This document shows, piece after piece, positions 46,991 through 58,571 of a stretch of 64,000 bases of DNA. A program made the position numbers and the translations under genes. The notes beneath the pieces are model-generated. The model was given only the letters and a program-made list of their open reading frames with translations. It did no database searches and had not been told where the DNA came from. Positions within the stretch are counted from its first letter, which is position 1, and each line of letters opens with the position of its first letter. This DNA comes from Amoeboaphelidium protococcarum (taxonomy: Eukaryota; Aphelidiomycota; Aphelidea): contig JALECJ010000056.1 in NCBI GenBank assembly GCA_023515745.1, positions 62,001-126,000 of the forward strand. Direction: 5' to 3'.

Positions 46991-49816
46991 ATGAAGCCAG
47001 AGGATTCGACATTGTTCTAGACTATGAATTGCATCTTCGACTTTCTGATATGTATTGCATATTTTTCTATCCCTGTAGAGATTCTGATATTTGGTCGAAA
47101 GTTTCCTGATATTAGTTACACATGGAAGGCTGTGCTGTGGCTATTTGTTTGTTTCATTCTTCTATGTGGCACTACTCATCTGATTAACGCGTGGAACATG
47201 TGGTGGAAGACGCCAGTGGTGATGCTTCTGTTCAAGATTCTGACTGCCGTTGTATCACTCTATACATCAGCTATCTTGATATTTATTATACCAAAAGCTT
47301 TAGAGTTTCCAGCTTATGCTCGCAATATGGAGATTGAAATTGCTGAGCGTATTGAATGTGAGCGAGATTTATCGTATCAAAATCGACTTCTCGGCTTATT
47401 TAGAAATGTATCGCATGAGATTAGGTAGACGCTGGATGGTAAGGTAATTTTGGAGACTCTGTGCTAGTAGATTATTAAGAACTGCCATGCCGAGTAGTGC
47501 AGTGTTTATGTTAGAGAATCTCACGCCTTCCATGAAGTGTGTCGGTCTATAAAGCGGCGCATGAGTGTTGGATCATCAATGGATTAGACTGGTGGTAAAA
47601 GTAAAGTTTTGGCGTCAAAGAGTAACAGTACTGATAGTAAAAGTGGCTCTGCGAGGAGTCTATTAGGATATCAGCGAATACATTCTACCCCATAGATATC
47701 TGGCTCTTTTGATGAGATTCCACTGCTTGATGATCTTAAGGCGCGTAAAGAGCATATGATGGTATAATCTGTCGGTAACATGATTTATATTGTTAGCTGC
47801 TTTAAAGGTGGCGCGTCCAAAGATTATTATCTTATTATATAGTTTAGTAAAAGGCAACCCACATCCCAGTCTGGTATAAATTTGTCTCTATTCAGTCGAT
47901 CTTCAAATGCTTGGCCACCTATGGTATCGCAGACTAAAGATATTCTGCTTGATATTCTGGAATAGGTGACTATTGCCATGTAGTAGGCATCAATGATTAA
48001 GAGCGAGCGTGGCACTATAGAAAAGTTGAATTTAATGAACTAGAGCTTACAGGCTGCCTAGAAGGAGGTTAAGGTGGCTTAAGCTCAGAGAGAGTTCCTT
48101 GCCGTAATGTCGCATGAGATGCGAACACCGCTCTTTTCCACCAGTGCTCTCACTCAAATGCTTCTTGATTCCAATGCTGTATAGAATGCTTCCCCGGCTG
48201 ATGCTATTGAGTTGAAAGAATCCCTCACCATGATGAAGAAGAGTAGTGATATGCTTGCTTCGATTGTCAATAATATCTTGGACTTCAGCAAGTATGAGGA
48301 GGATAAGATTAATATGACCAGAGAAGTGTTCTCTCCGCGTGATGCACTTGAGAATGTTATGGATATCCTGTTCCTATAGTAGTCAGATGATATGCATTAG
48401 CTACCATCACTTACATATAAGATTGAAGATGGACTTGATCCCAAGACTGGTAAGCCTAGATTTGAAGAGTTTGTCGTGGGAGATTTTACGAGATTCCGTT
48501 AGATTTTACTTAATCTGGCGGGAAATGCTGTCAAGTTCACACCTCCTGATGGACATGTGACAATGGCGCTTAGTTCTAGAATTGTTGATGATACCGGGAA
48601 AGTACGTATTTACATTGATGTCAAGGATACAGGTATCGGAATTCCGCAATAGGCGAAGAATAAGCTGTTCGAGACATTTTATCAAGTGGATCGTAGCATA
48701 ACACGAAAGTATGGTGGCACTGGTCTTGGATTGGCGATTGTGAAAAAATTGGTCGAGTGTATGGGTGGTGCTGTGACAGTGCATGATAATGTGGATGATG
48801 GGGTGGGCACTAGATTCCATGCCGAAGTTTTGCTTGAGTCCTACGTGCCATCGCAGTGGCCCGATCTATCCCTGCGCTCATTCACCTCATATGAAAGCAC
48901 GAAATAGTTTGTCGACGTTAATACTACTTTTGTGTGCGCGGATAAATTGTAATGTGGGTGTTTCATAAGCTGCATGTCTGCACTCAATGTTGCCAAAATT
49001 GAGACTGTTAACTCTTTTGATGATGCTTTCAAGAGTGCGTTCAACGTCATGGTCATTGACCTTCAGTATCTTGCGCGTGAATAGTAGTTGCAGGTAATTG
49101 GGGATAGACACATGTGGAATAAGATTTTAATAACTGGTACACAATCCCAAATTTAGACCTGGTAAAAGTTGGTCACATAAACCGCGCCTGATTGCACAAT
49201 TATATACACCAGAAAACCGGCTAAGATTGCCGTTCTATATCAGTTCTTGACTCATCACTTGACCGGTCCCCAAGATGCTGCTGGAAGTGTGACGAATTTG
49301 CAATAGTAGTCCACATCCACAGTATTTTAGAATGAGTTGCCGCGGCTGAGAATTCTACTGGCTGAAGATAATGTAATTTCGTAAAAAGTATTAAAGAAAA
49401 TATTTGACAAATTGGGCCAGGATTGCCTTGTAGCCTCAGATGGTTAAGAAGCGATAGACTTGTGGGAACAGCATCGGGATTTTGACATTTTTTTTACAGA
49501 TCTTATGATGCCTATCAAGGATGGAATTGAAGCTGCAGGAGAAATCACTAAGAGATGCAGCGCGTTAATTCAGTAATAGTCATAGAACTCCGTATAGTCC
49601 TCCCAGGAACAGTACAGCAGTAGTCAGGAAGATCTCATAGTCACTTACAAAAAGCCATGGATTATAGCTATAACTGCCAATGCGTTCTGGTCTGACCGCT
49701 TAAAATGTCTTGAGGCTGGCATGAATGATTTTATCTAGAAGCCAGCGTAAGTCGCTGATATAAAAAAGGCCATTCTAACTTTTATCGCTCAAAAGAAGGA
49801 TAATATAGTTTAATGA
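46991..49816 (+). CDS. Ethylene-receptor-like hybrid histidine kinase
   Basis: The 941-residue protein begins with the three-helix ethylene-binding domain: IAYFSIPVEILIF and LLCGTTHLINAW, which keep the copper-ligand Cys59 and His63 (ETR1 Cys65/His69). A GAF-like region follows (ETLCQQIIKNCHAEQCSVYV), then a histidine kinase (H-box VMSHEMRTPL with His375, N-box LNLAGNAVKF, G-boxes DTGIGIP and GGTGLGLAIVKK) and a receiver domain with phospho-acceptor Asp837 in FFTDLMMP and Lys in QKPAQ. All catalytic boxes are intact, so phosphorelay activity is expected. A Ser-rich insert lies in the GAF-like region. The ATG at 46991 gives a short N-terminus before TM1, as in plant receptors. Confidence 0.93.
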
Positions 49817-49922
49817 TATTCAACTAATTAAAGATAGATGTTTACATACGTGCGATATTAATAACACAGTTTTCTATTAGATCTCGTGTATATATCACTA
49901 ATACAATTTGAATCAGTCATAA

Positions 49923-50327
49923 TCATGAGCTTCTCTCCGCGGCGGCCTTGTGTTAAATCGCCCTGACATTCATCACTTCAACCTTTCGCGGCGGACTCGG
50001 CCATAGTCCAGCCTTGGATAGAATCTTGGACACCATCGAGGATGGCTCTGCCCCTTGAGCTAACCACGCTTTACATCTATCAAAGTGCAGAGTGATGTGC
50101 TTATAAGCAGCGATAGGCTCATCAGAGACACTCACATCTTTATAGCTATATGACGCGTGAGGATAATAAGTACCCAAGACATCATGTACACTCTTATTCT
50201 ACTATCGATGTCTAGCCTAAGCCACAACAATGTTATAGAACGCGTTATTTCGCGCGCCAACTCGCTACAATCTTATCCTCAATGGTCCAAAATCTGCTGG
50301 CTCTCTAAACACTTTTCTAATCGGCAT
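49923..50327 (-). CDS. MRPS16: Mitochondrial ribosomal protein bS16m
   Basis: The 134-residue protein is collinear with bacterial/mitochondrial S16: IRLQRVGARNNAFYNIVVAQ, LGTYYPHASYS, ITLHFDRCKAWLAQGAEPS, VSKILSKAGLWP. Two adjacent TAG codons (residues in RHRQQNK) and one TAG at IRLQ are Gln. It belongs to the mitochondrial small ribosomal subunit. About 20 N-terminal residues precede the S16 domain and may direct import. TGA is the complement of 49923-49925; the gene is convergent with the histidine kinase. Confidence 0.92.
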
Positions 50328-50541
50328 AATTTATATTCTATTTATTTAGTTGATTTGTTTTCTCCACCGGCTTAATTTAAACTTTGAGAATTCCGCGCTG
50401 ATGGCTTTCGAATTTGATGGAACTAAATTTGAATTTTCATCACTTTTATGGAATTTCTTTCTTCTTCTTGATATCCTTATAGTAAGATCTTTATTAATAA
50501 TAAAATTAGCAGAATAGTAATATTTGGTATCCATCAATAAT

Positions 50542-52158
50542 ATGTTTTCAAGTATCAAGAGAGTGCTGAATGAAGATGAGGTGGACAAGGTGGATGATCA
50601 TATGCCGACGGTGATCCATGATACCATGTGTATGCAATGTGGTTCTGGACATGGAAAGACTTAGCTATTGCTCACCAGTATTCCGCACTTTAAAGAGGTT
50701 ATCATTTCTGCATTTGAGTGTCCAGATTGTGGATGGACTAATAATGGCGTGGAGAGCGCCTCATAGATTCAAAATCACGGTGTCAAATACGTGTTATCAA
50801 CCAGTAATAGTGGTAGTTGTTCCAGAGATCTGAATCGTCGAGTAATCAAGGGAGAGTATGGATGTGTGGTGATTAGAGAGGCGATTAATGGTGGTGGTGT
50901 TAGTGCTTAATAGAATGGTAACAATAATAGTGAAGCACTTTTAGAGATACCAGCAGGTACATAGAAGGGCAGTTTGAATACTGTTGAAGGATTTATAGTT
51001 CAGGCTATTGATGATATCAGAAGTAGTTAGGGAGAGAGATTGCGCGTATCCCAGGAGAAGGTGCAGAGCGCCGACTCCAATATTAAATAGGAAGGCGAGT
51101 ACATGTACGCGCTATATTAGCAGTTGGATGCAGTGGTTGATAAGCTGTAGTAGCTGGTTGATGGTAAGATGAATTTTCAGTTCTCTGTCGATGATCCATC
51201 TGGTAACTCTTACATTGAATCTCTTGATGGTGATACCGCTCAAGTTCTATCAAAGACGTTCTACCAGAGGACAAGTGAATAGATTTAGTAAATCGGTCTG
51301 AGTCCTGATGCCGAGAAGTAATTAACTCAGTAGCAATAGGAGAATAAGATGTAGGTCGAGCAGGCTGTTAAGATTATGCAATAACAGCTGGTGGAGCGCG
51401 ACTTGAAGAGACGTAAAGTTGACACTTCACCACAAGAGGGGACTTAATAACTAACGGAGCAGAATACTTCATAAGAAATTGATAGTGAGGAAGTCTTGCA
51501 GTTTCCATCATCGTGTCCTAATTGCTATAGTCCCACAGTGTGTAGAATGAAGTTGTTGTCCATTCCGTATTTCAAAGAAGTTTTGATAATGGCCACTGCG
51601 TGCGATGCTGATGGCTGCGGCTATAAGTCTAATGAAGTTAAAGCAAGTGGAGCCGTAAGTGAAAAGGGAAAGAGAATCTAATTGCTGGTGACTAGTAAAG
51701 ATGATTTGGATCGTGACATCTTGAAGAGCGAGAGTTGCGGTATTGCCGTGCCTGAGCTAGAACTCACTCTGGATGCATATACTCTAGGTGGAAAGTTTAC
51801 AACCATTGAAGGCCTACTGACACAAGTGAAAGATGAACTGTACTCCCGAATGCCTTTCCTGAGTGGTGATAGTGACGTGTAGAATCACGCTGCACCTGAA
51901 GACGCGCAGAGATCTGAGAGACTGAGAGCATTCCTGCAGAAATTGTAAAAGTGCATCGACTTTGATGTCAGTGATTTGCCAAACTAAAACTTTCATTTCA
52001 TTATGGACGATCCACTGGGCAATTGTTACATGCAGAATCCATATGCTCCCGATGCTGATCCTAATATGAAGATTGAGTTGTACGAACGCTCAGATGATCA
52101 GAACGAAATGCTCGGCTTGAACGACATGGACGTGACTACTGGTGTGACTTATGACTGA
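50542..52158 (+). CDS. ZPR1: Zinc-finger protein ZPR1
   Basis: The 538-residue product has the tandem ZPR1 arrangement. The first half has a finger (CMQCGSGHG...[20 protein letters not shown]) with its A/B domain. The second half repeats it ([36 protein letters not shown]). The end of each half carries DDPSGNSYI- and DDPLGNCYM-type motifs. ZPR1 binds eEF1A and acts in its folding. The linker between halves is Gln-rich, almost entirely TAA/TAG-encoded. In the second finger the last pair is CX4C rather than CX2C. TGA is 52156-52158. Confidence 0.94.
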
Positions 52159-52306
52159 TTTTAATAATTAAATATTATCATTTTTTGATTTTTTAAAAGT
52201 TCATGATATTATAGTTTAGAAGAGATTTCTAGTACAATAGGAGTCTTTTACGCTTTTCTCTTAGTAAAAAGTCTGCAGCCAATCTTCTGTTATAAAGGTA
52301 TAAAAT

Positions 52307-52912
52307 ATGCCAAAGAGTACGGACAGCGATTTGAAATAGAGATTGAGGAGTATAAGGTAAAAGATTGCCAAAGCTCAGTCTGAGAATAAGAAGGAAGTGA
52401 TAAGAGAGCATTAACGGGTGGATGAGCGTGCACCTCGACGCAATAAATACCATGAGAAGGAGTTGAGAGAGTTGCAGCATGATCTTGAGATTGAGTAATA
52501 ACTGGCCGTCTCCACTTCTTCTACAAGTCAAGGTGCCAGCGATACTTTGGATGCAGATAGATTAAAGAATTTGACATACACCGCAGAGGCTGTACATGAA
52601 TGGAATGAAAAATAAAGAGATGCAATAGACAGATAGAATGCATATGAATCTGGTAGTCGCCTGGCGCTTAGACAGCATTTGAAATTATAAGGCTCCCTTC
52701 CCGCTTACATTTAGAAAAGAAATTTACTAACATAACAATAATAATAAAAATCACAGAAGGATAATGATGATAATTTTGACGCGCTAGATTTTGTAAATAT
52801 CAAAAACACTGATGAAGAGATTGAGCGGATGATACAGTTGACGGCTGTGAATAAGCGTCCCGGTGGTCCACGCTCTCCCAAACAGAAAACAGCTGATTAG
52901 AGTAATAGCTGA
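52307..52912 (+). CDS. SYF2: SYF2-like pre-mRNA splicing factor
   Basis: The 201-residue basic helical protein has the SYF2 order: RLRSIRQKIAKAQSENKKEVIREHQR (family helix), then LTYTAEAVHEWNEKQ, and a C-terminal NTDEEIERMIQLTAVNKRPGG. SYF2 is an NTC/spliceosome component. It is shorter than animal SYF2, lacking most of the C-terminal helices, and has a poly-Gln run (TAA/TAG/CAA) near residue 145. No intron is seen. The family call rests on the two end motifs. Confidence 0.7.
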
Positions 52913-53375
52913 TGCTAGATCATACCACTGTAGTGTATAATATTAAATACTAGTTTAAATCGTCTTTACCTTCATCGTAATTTCTATAGGATATAACGCG
53001 TAGAAAGCTTCAACGCGTAGATACGTTTCTTTGCTCTATCCTCGCGGTCCGTTTGCCCGTTGATTCCGCTCTACATAATGAAACACTTACAGAACTGTTT
53101 GGCAATTGCTTAGTGAGTGAGTAAATGAACGTGTTCTTTTAAGAGAATCGTTTGTGAAACACTTATTTAATCGTTCTACTCTGAAACGATCATTGTTTTA
53201 TCTGAGTGACAATCCATTGAGATCTTTTTAGTCCTTCATTGTTTCGGTAGTCTCTGTACTGTAATTGATCTACACTGTATATAGTACAAGTGTATATTCA
53301 AGTGTTTTGTTATATTATTCTTTAAAAATTTAAATCGTATTTAAGTAATAAGCAGTGTGTCATATCAAGAGAAAA
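52913..53375. other. Intergenic, FIG4 promoter
   Basis: No gene is visible. Two ACGCGT sites (52996-53001 and 53013-53018) and several GAAACG/GAAACA motifs are present. Confidence 0.45.
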
Positions 53376-55799
53376 ATGAACACATTGACGTGTCTGGATT
53401 TGTATTAGACCAAGTAGCATATGTATATTACCGGGTAGTTGTACAAAAGATCAGACTGCTACAGAATATTGAAGATTGATCGCAGTTCTGTGGATTAGCA
53501 TGTGGTGACTGTTGATAATACAGAGTATTCTAGAGTGGAAATTGACTCTCTCCTTCAGATGATTGATGATGGTAATAAGAGTCAAGGTGGATTGAAATCT
53601 GTTCTGCGTGGATGTTACGGCTTGGTAGGATTTGTTAAATTCAACTTGCTCTATCTCTACATCATATCCAAGGCTTCAGAAATCGCTTGTATTAATGGAC
53701 ACTATGTGTACTAGATTGAACAGGTCAGATTGACTCCGGTGACAAATGTCAACTTTAGTGCAAATGCACAGCTCTCTTAAGAATTGTAGCAGTTGAAGAG
53801 ATCAGATGATGAGTTGCGTAAAATTGATCTACTGTCATCTGTAGATCTTACCAAGCACTGCTACTTTTCATACACTTGTGATTTGACTCATACTTTTCAG
53901 AATCTACTTACTGCTGACCGCCCTTAACAAATACGTGATAAATACATGTGGAACTATTATCTCTGCTCCAATGGATTCTCTTTAGATTAGATAAAGTATG
54001 GAAATTGCTGGGTATTGCCCATAATTCATGGATTTGTAGAATCTGCCAATGTTAACTAGTCTCTTAATATCACTCTTATTGCACGTAGATCAAGACATTA
54101 TGCTGGTGTTCGGTACATGCGCCGTGGTATTGACGATAATGGAAATGTGGCTAATGAAGTTGAGACTGAGCAGATTCTTCAAGATTAATTTTATTTATCG
54201 AGCCATGTCTAGATAAGAGGGTCCATACCGGTGCACTGGCAGTAAGAGGTTAATAATCTTGTTCCAAAGCCTCCGATATCTATACACTTTTTGGATCCGT
54301 ATTACAGAAGTACGCTCAAGCATTTCAGTCAATTGAGATCGTATTATGGTGCAAGTGGTATTACTGTGCTCAATCTGGTAAAGCATAATGATCTGCGTCG
54401 GGAGACTATTTTGTTGGGCGCATTTAATTCTGCCATCTCTTTTGTGAATTAATTCCTGCCTAGTGGAGAGAGGATAAATTATATTGCTTTTGATATGGCC
54501 AAGGCGAGTAAATAGAGCAAGTAGAATTGGTAGACCGCGTAGTAGTAGAGAGCCAAAAGCAGATCCTCTGATGAAGGCACATTTTTACTAAATAAAACCA
54601 ATAAGAATGATGTTATAAGCATCTTGGAGAGAATCACGGCAGATTCTGTGCAATAAACTGGTCTATTCTGTATCAAGAAATGCTCTGGTGAAATTCTGCA
54701 AGTATAGCGAGGCATCATACGTACCAATTGTATTGACTGTCTCGATAGGACGAACGCTGCTCAATTTATAATCGGGAAGTTGGCACTTTGTCGGCAGCTT
54801 AATAGCATGAAACTATCAAGCAAGTCATACCTCACTTTTGATAATGACTCTGTCAAGTTGCTGATGAGAATGTGCAATGATATGGGCAATGTGATTGCGC
54901 TGTAGTATGGCGGCTCTGCTTTGGTGAACACTATGGAGACGTACAGGCGTAAGAACGCTGCTGCTCGCTCTCGCGCCAGTTCATCCAGTGATGGGAATAC
55001 CCAGGAAGACGATGAAATGGAGTATGGTGGAATGGGAAATGTCTTCAACTAGCGTCTCTAGTCATACTTGTACTCGAGTAGAGATATGCTGGAGACTATC
55101 AAACGATACTACAGTAACTCTTTTACTGATGCAGAAAAGCAGGAAGCTATCAATTTGTTCATTGGCTATGATAGCCAGAACTCTAATTATGTTCGTGTTA
55201 ATTCAACTTCTGTGGAATCTCTAATACAAAACTTTCAAGAGCTTCCCCGGCTGTCTGAGAGTAATAACAGTCAAGAAAGTGAAGAGCATACCGAGAAAGA
55301 TTCGAAAGTCAGCTCGTCGATTTCTTCAGAGAGTCTCCTAGTGTCTTTGCAAGATTGTATAGAGTACAAATTGCTGGAACGGGCAAGTGCTGAAGGTAGA
55401 ATGTAACAAGATGTAGTGTTATAGTCTCCAGTCACTGTTCTCAGCCGTAAAAAGTCTTCACCTTTGATGTTATCCGGTGGTAATGAGTTTAATACCAGTG
55501 AGTCCGTGAACAACTACAGCAGTTAAAATGGCAAATATAATCAATCGTCTGACTGGAGTGAATTCATTGACGTCCAGAATGATTTTAAATTGCGGGAATT
55601 ATCTGAGAAGGAAATTGACGAATACCAACGTTACGTGGATCAATTCAAAGGCGACAAATTCGAGTCTGATGACAATCTGTAGCAATACAACTATGACTAC
55701 TATGCATAGTATGTGAAAATGGAACTGAAACCAGTCAGCAAGGAAGACATGCAAATATTCTTAGACTACGTCAACTTCACTAAAGTATTAGAAGCGTGA
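53376..55799 (+). CDS. FIG4: FIG4-type SAC-domain phosphoinositide 5-phosphatase
   Basis: The 807-residue protein follows FIG4: N-terminal SAC subdomain ([29 protein letters not shown]), and the catalytic CX5R motif in [16 protein letters not shown] followed by [13 protein letters not shown] and [24 protein letters not shown]4 dephosphorylates PI(3,5)P2 and works with FAB1/PIKfyve and VAC14 on endo-lysosomal membranes. A Ser/Gln-rich region of about 150 residues ends the protein. Dozens of TAA/TAG codons are read through, including triple TAG runs near 54538. TGA is 55797-55799. Confidence 0.94.
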
Positions 55800-56237
55800 T
55801 TATTATCTATATAACAAGAATCATTTCCATTTAATAGGTATATTTACAGACAGATTAGTCTAGTGTATACATTGACAGCCGCTGTGTGAGGAGTGTACAT
55901 GTTGTGATCTAGCGTGCCCCCCTGATGATTGAATCACCGCTTTTAATCTTGAAAGATTTCAGACCGATCGTCGTAGAAGGCTCTTCCGGGACTCGAAGCT
56001 TTCTTCTTTTTCCCACAGACGCACACACACACAAAGCCCCTCTTTATAAAGAGCTGCAGCCAAGAAAGAGAGAGCGCCGCTGAGAATTTTCGTTTAAAAG
56101 AGCAAAAAGCCTAGGCTTGTGAATAACTTTTACTTTTTGGCTTTAGCTTTTCATTGCTGTGACGTTCATCATTTGCGATTCGATCATCATCATCATTGTG
56201 TTACTAGTTGTAGATTGAGAGTTAATAGTCTATTTTG
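55800..56237. other. Intergenic, GH32 promoter
   Basis: No gene or RNA was identified. The stretch holds a C-run (about 55917-55923) and a short CA repeat (about 56021-56032). Confidence 0.45.
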
Positions 56238-58472
56238 ATGATACATTATTATTACATGAGAATGATGAAATTATTAGCTCAGTAGAATTTTGTGGCTGTA
56301 TTTCTACTCCATGTCTTTGTGGTTGATACTAGACAGTTTAATTCGCGGTATCATTTCTAGGCTCCTTCCAACTGGTTGAATGATCCTTGTGCGCCTCATT
56401 ATGATAATAATACTGGCAAGTATCACATCTACTATTAGTATTCAGATTATCCATCATGGAAAGAGCCTCTGTTATGGCGACATGCCACTACAGACAGTTT
56501 AATTGGGCCTTTCGCAGATCAGGGCGTCGTACTCTCTCCTTCTGCTCCATATGACAAGGAGAGCATTTTCACTGGAAGTGGCGTCGCGTTAAATGTTCCG
56601 ATGGATTTGGCCCGTCAAATTATGGGCAATGTGTCCGCCGTGTAAGATCCTTAGTAATAGTAGTAGTAGTTGGATTAATTTAAGGTTGCTTATTACACTG
56701 GAGTGACTTAGTTTCCTCTTAGTTGGCCGCTGCCATATGTACCGGGCACTGAGACTCAGAATCTTGTCTGGTCAACTGATGGTGGCTATACATGGAATAA
56801 GTATGAAGGGAATCCTATTCTGGGACAACCTCCACCAGCTATTAATGTTACTGGTTGGCGAGATCCTTACATATTTTAGGATGATCATATTGATACTTTG
56901 CTGGACGGTCAATTGAACGAAAAGAAGGAGCGCTATTACATGCTCATAGGATCAGGTATCCGAGGCCATGGTGGTGCTGTTATCATGTACTATTCTTATG
57001 ACTTGGTCACTTGGACAGTGTTTAATCATCCAGTGTACACTCGACGTCATGATAACTATGGAGTTGATGATGGATTACGACCATTTGGTTATGACAAATT
57101 CTCGTTTGGGTTCAATTGGGAAGTTCCTAATCTACTCCCTCTTGGCAAGTGGAAAGATGGTGAGCAGTTGTATCTGCTCTCTGTTGGCACTGAAGGCTTT
57201 GCTTCCCATCTGAGGGGCCATCATTAGTAGACTTACCTCGTCGGGACATTGAGAGTTGCTGCAGACACGGAATAGTCTTCTGATTTTATACTTGGTGACT
57301 CTGGTGGAGTCTCATTGGAATTCGTACCAATATCAGCGGGCTTGCTCGATCATGGAATGCTGTATGCTGTCAACTCTGTGAGAAATGTACCTCTCACTTC
57401 AGATAACGTTGTCCTGGGATGGATTAATGAGGATTGGGAACCGTCAGATATGCTCAAAGAAGGGACATCTGGTCTGTTTGGATTACCACGTAAAGTGACT
57501 TTGATTGAAAACACAGATGGTATGCCTGACGTTGCTGTTCAGCCTGTGAAAGAAGTCAAATAGTTTAGAAAGTCTGGTTCTCACGTCCGCGTAGACGATC
57601 TGCTTCTTATTGGTGGTAAAGAGTCGAATAATCATCATAGCAGTGGACTAGTCCAGGCACCTCATATTCCTCCTCCTTTACTTCCACCTGATCACACGGG
57701 AGAGCCTGGTGATGGCCGTAATGTTGGCATTTGGTATTATCCTCTGGAAGGTGTTAGATCGTCCAAGTTTATGGAGATGCGTGCTCGTCTCATTGTTCAA
57801 GGCGATCTAGTGAAGAATGATACTATGAAGATTGGATTTGTCATCCATCACTCGAAGCCTTTTGGCCCGCAGTTGATGCATTTCGATCCGGGTAGAGCGC
57901 CTGAGGAGTAGCATCCATGGGGCGACTATACTATAGTTTACATTGAGCCTGTGCAGAGGGTGTTGCACGTGTCAAGATGGAGGTCCAGCCGAATTGTTAC
58001 TGCCGACAACTTTGGTTTGAATGCCACGATTCCATACAGTCATCGCGACAACAGTACTTTTGAGGTGAGAATATTTGTTGACAACTCAGCTCTGGAGATA
58101 TTTGTTAATGACAGAGTGTCGCTATCTACTCGTATCTATCCTCAATACGCTCCATCTCTTCTTGGTGACTTTTAGAATCAGCACCATCATTCAGTGGTTA
58201 GTAAAATTGCTCCAGCCGCGATGCAGGAGACATACATGGGCTTTATGGTGTCTAAAGATCACAAGTCAGACTGCAAGATTATTGTTGACAAAGCTGATGT
58301 TTGGTATGATATCGGCCGCCGTCAAGACAGTTATGCTGTTTACAGTGAAACTGGTGATTTCTTTCTATTTGGTTAGCACCTTGATATTCTCTGTGTAGTC
58401 GTTGTTATATCTGTAGTATTTTTAGGCATGGTAAAGACTGCTGAGTATGGTTCTCGAAGAATGAAAGTATGA
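56238..58472 (+). CDS. Secreted, membrane-anchored GH32 beta-fructofuranosidase/levanase-like enzyme
   Basis: The 744-residue protein has an N-terminal hydrophobic segment (NFVAVFLLHVFVV), a five-blade GH32 catalytic domain and a C-terminal beta-sandwich. The nucleophile Asp49 is in SNWLNDPCAP, the transition-state stabiliser in GWRDPYIF and the acid/base Glu295 in WEVPNLLPL. It hydrolyses fructosyl bonds (sucrose, levan or inulin) outside the cell. A single hydrophobic helix (LDILCVVVVISVVFLGMV) near the C-terminus should anchor it to the membrane, which is unusual in the family. A seven-Gln region at 56652-56678 is written almost only with TAA/TAG. Any of four Met codons (56238, 56256, 56262, 56265) could start it. 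Confidence 0.92.
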
Positions 58473-58571
58473 TTATACATATAATTTGAATTCATTTTAC
58501 TAGGCTCTCACTATTTTATTTTGTGAATACTTGACGTGTTTTGTAGTTGAAAGCTTATATTGTTGGCGATA

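Noticed and set aside
46631-47020. N-terminal extension of the histidine kinase
   Set aside because: In the same frame, but without conserved content. The ATG at 46991 gives the expected receptor N-terminus.
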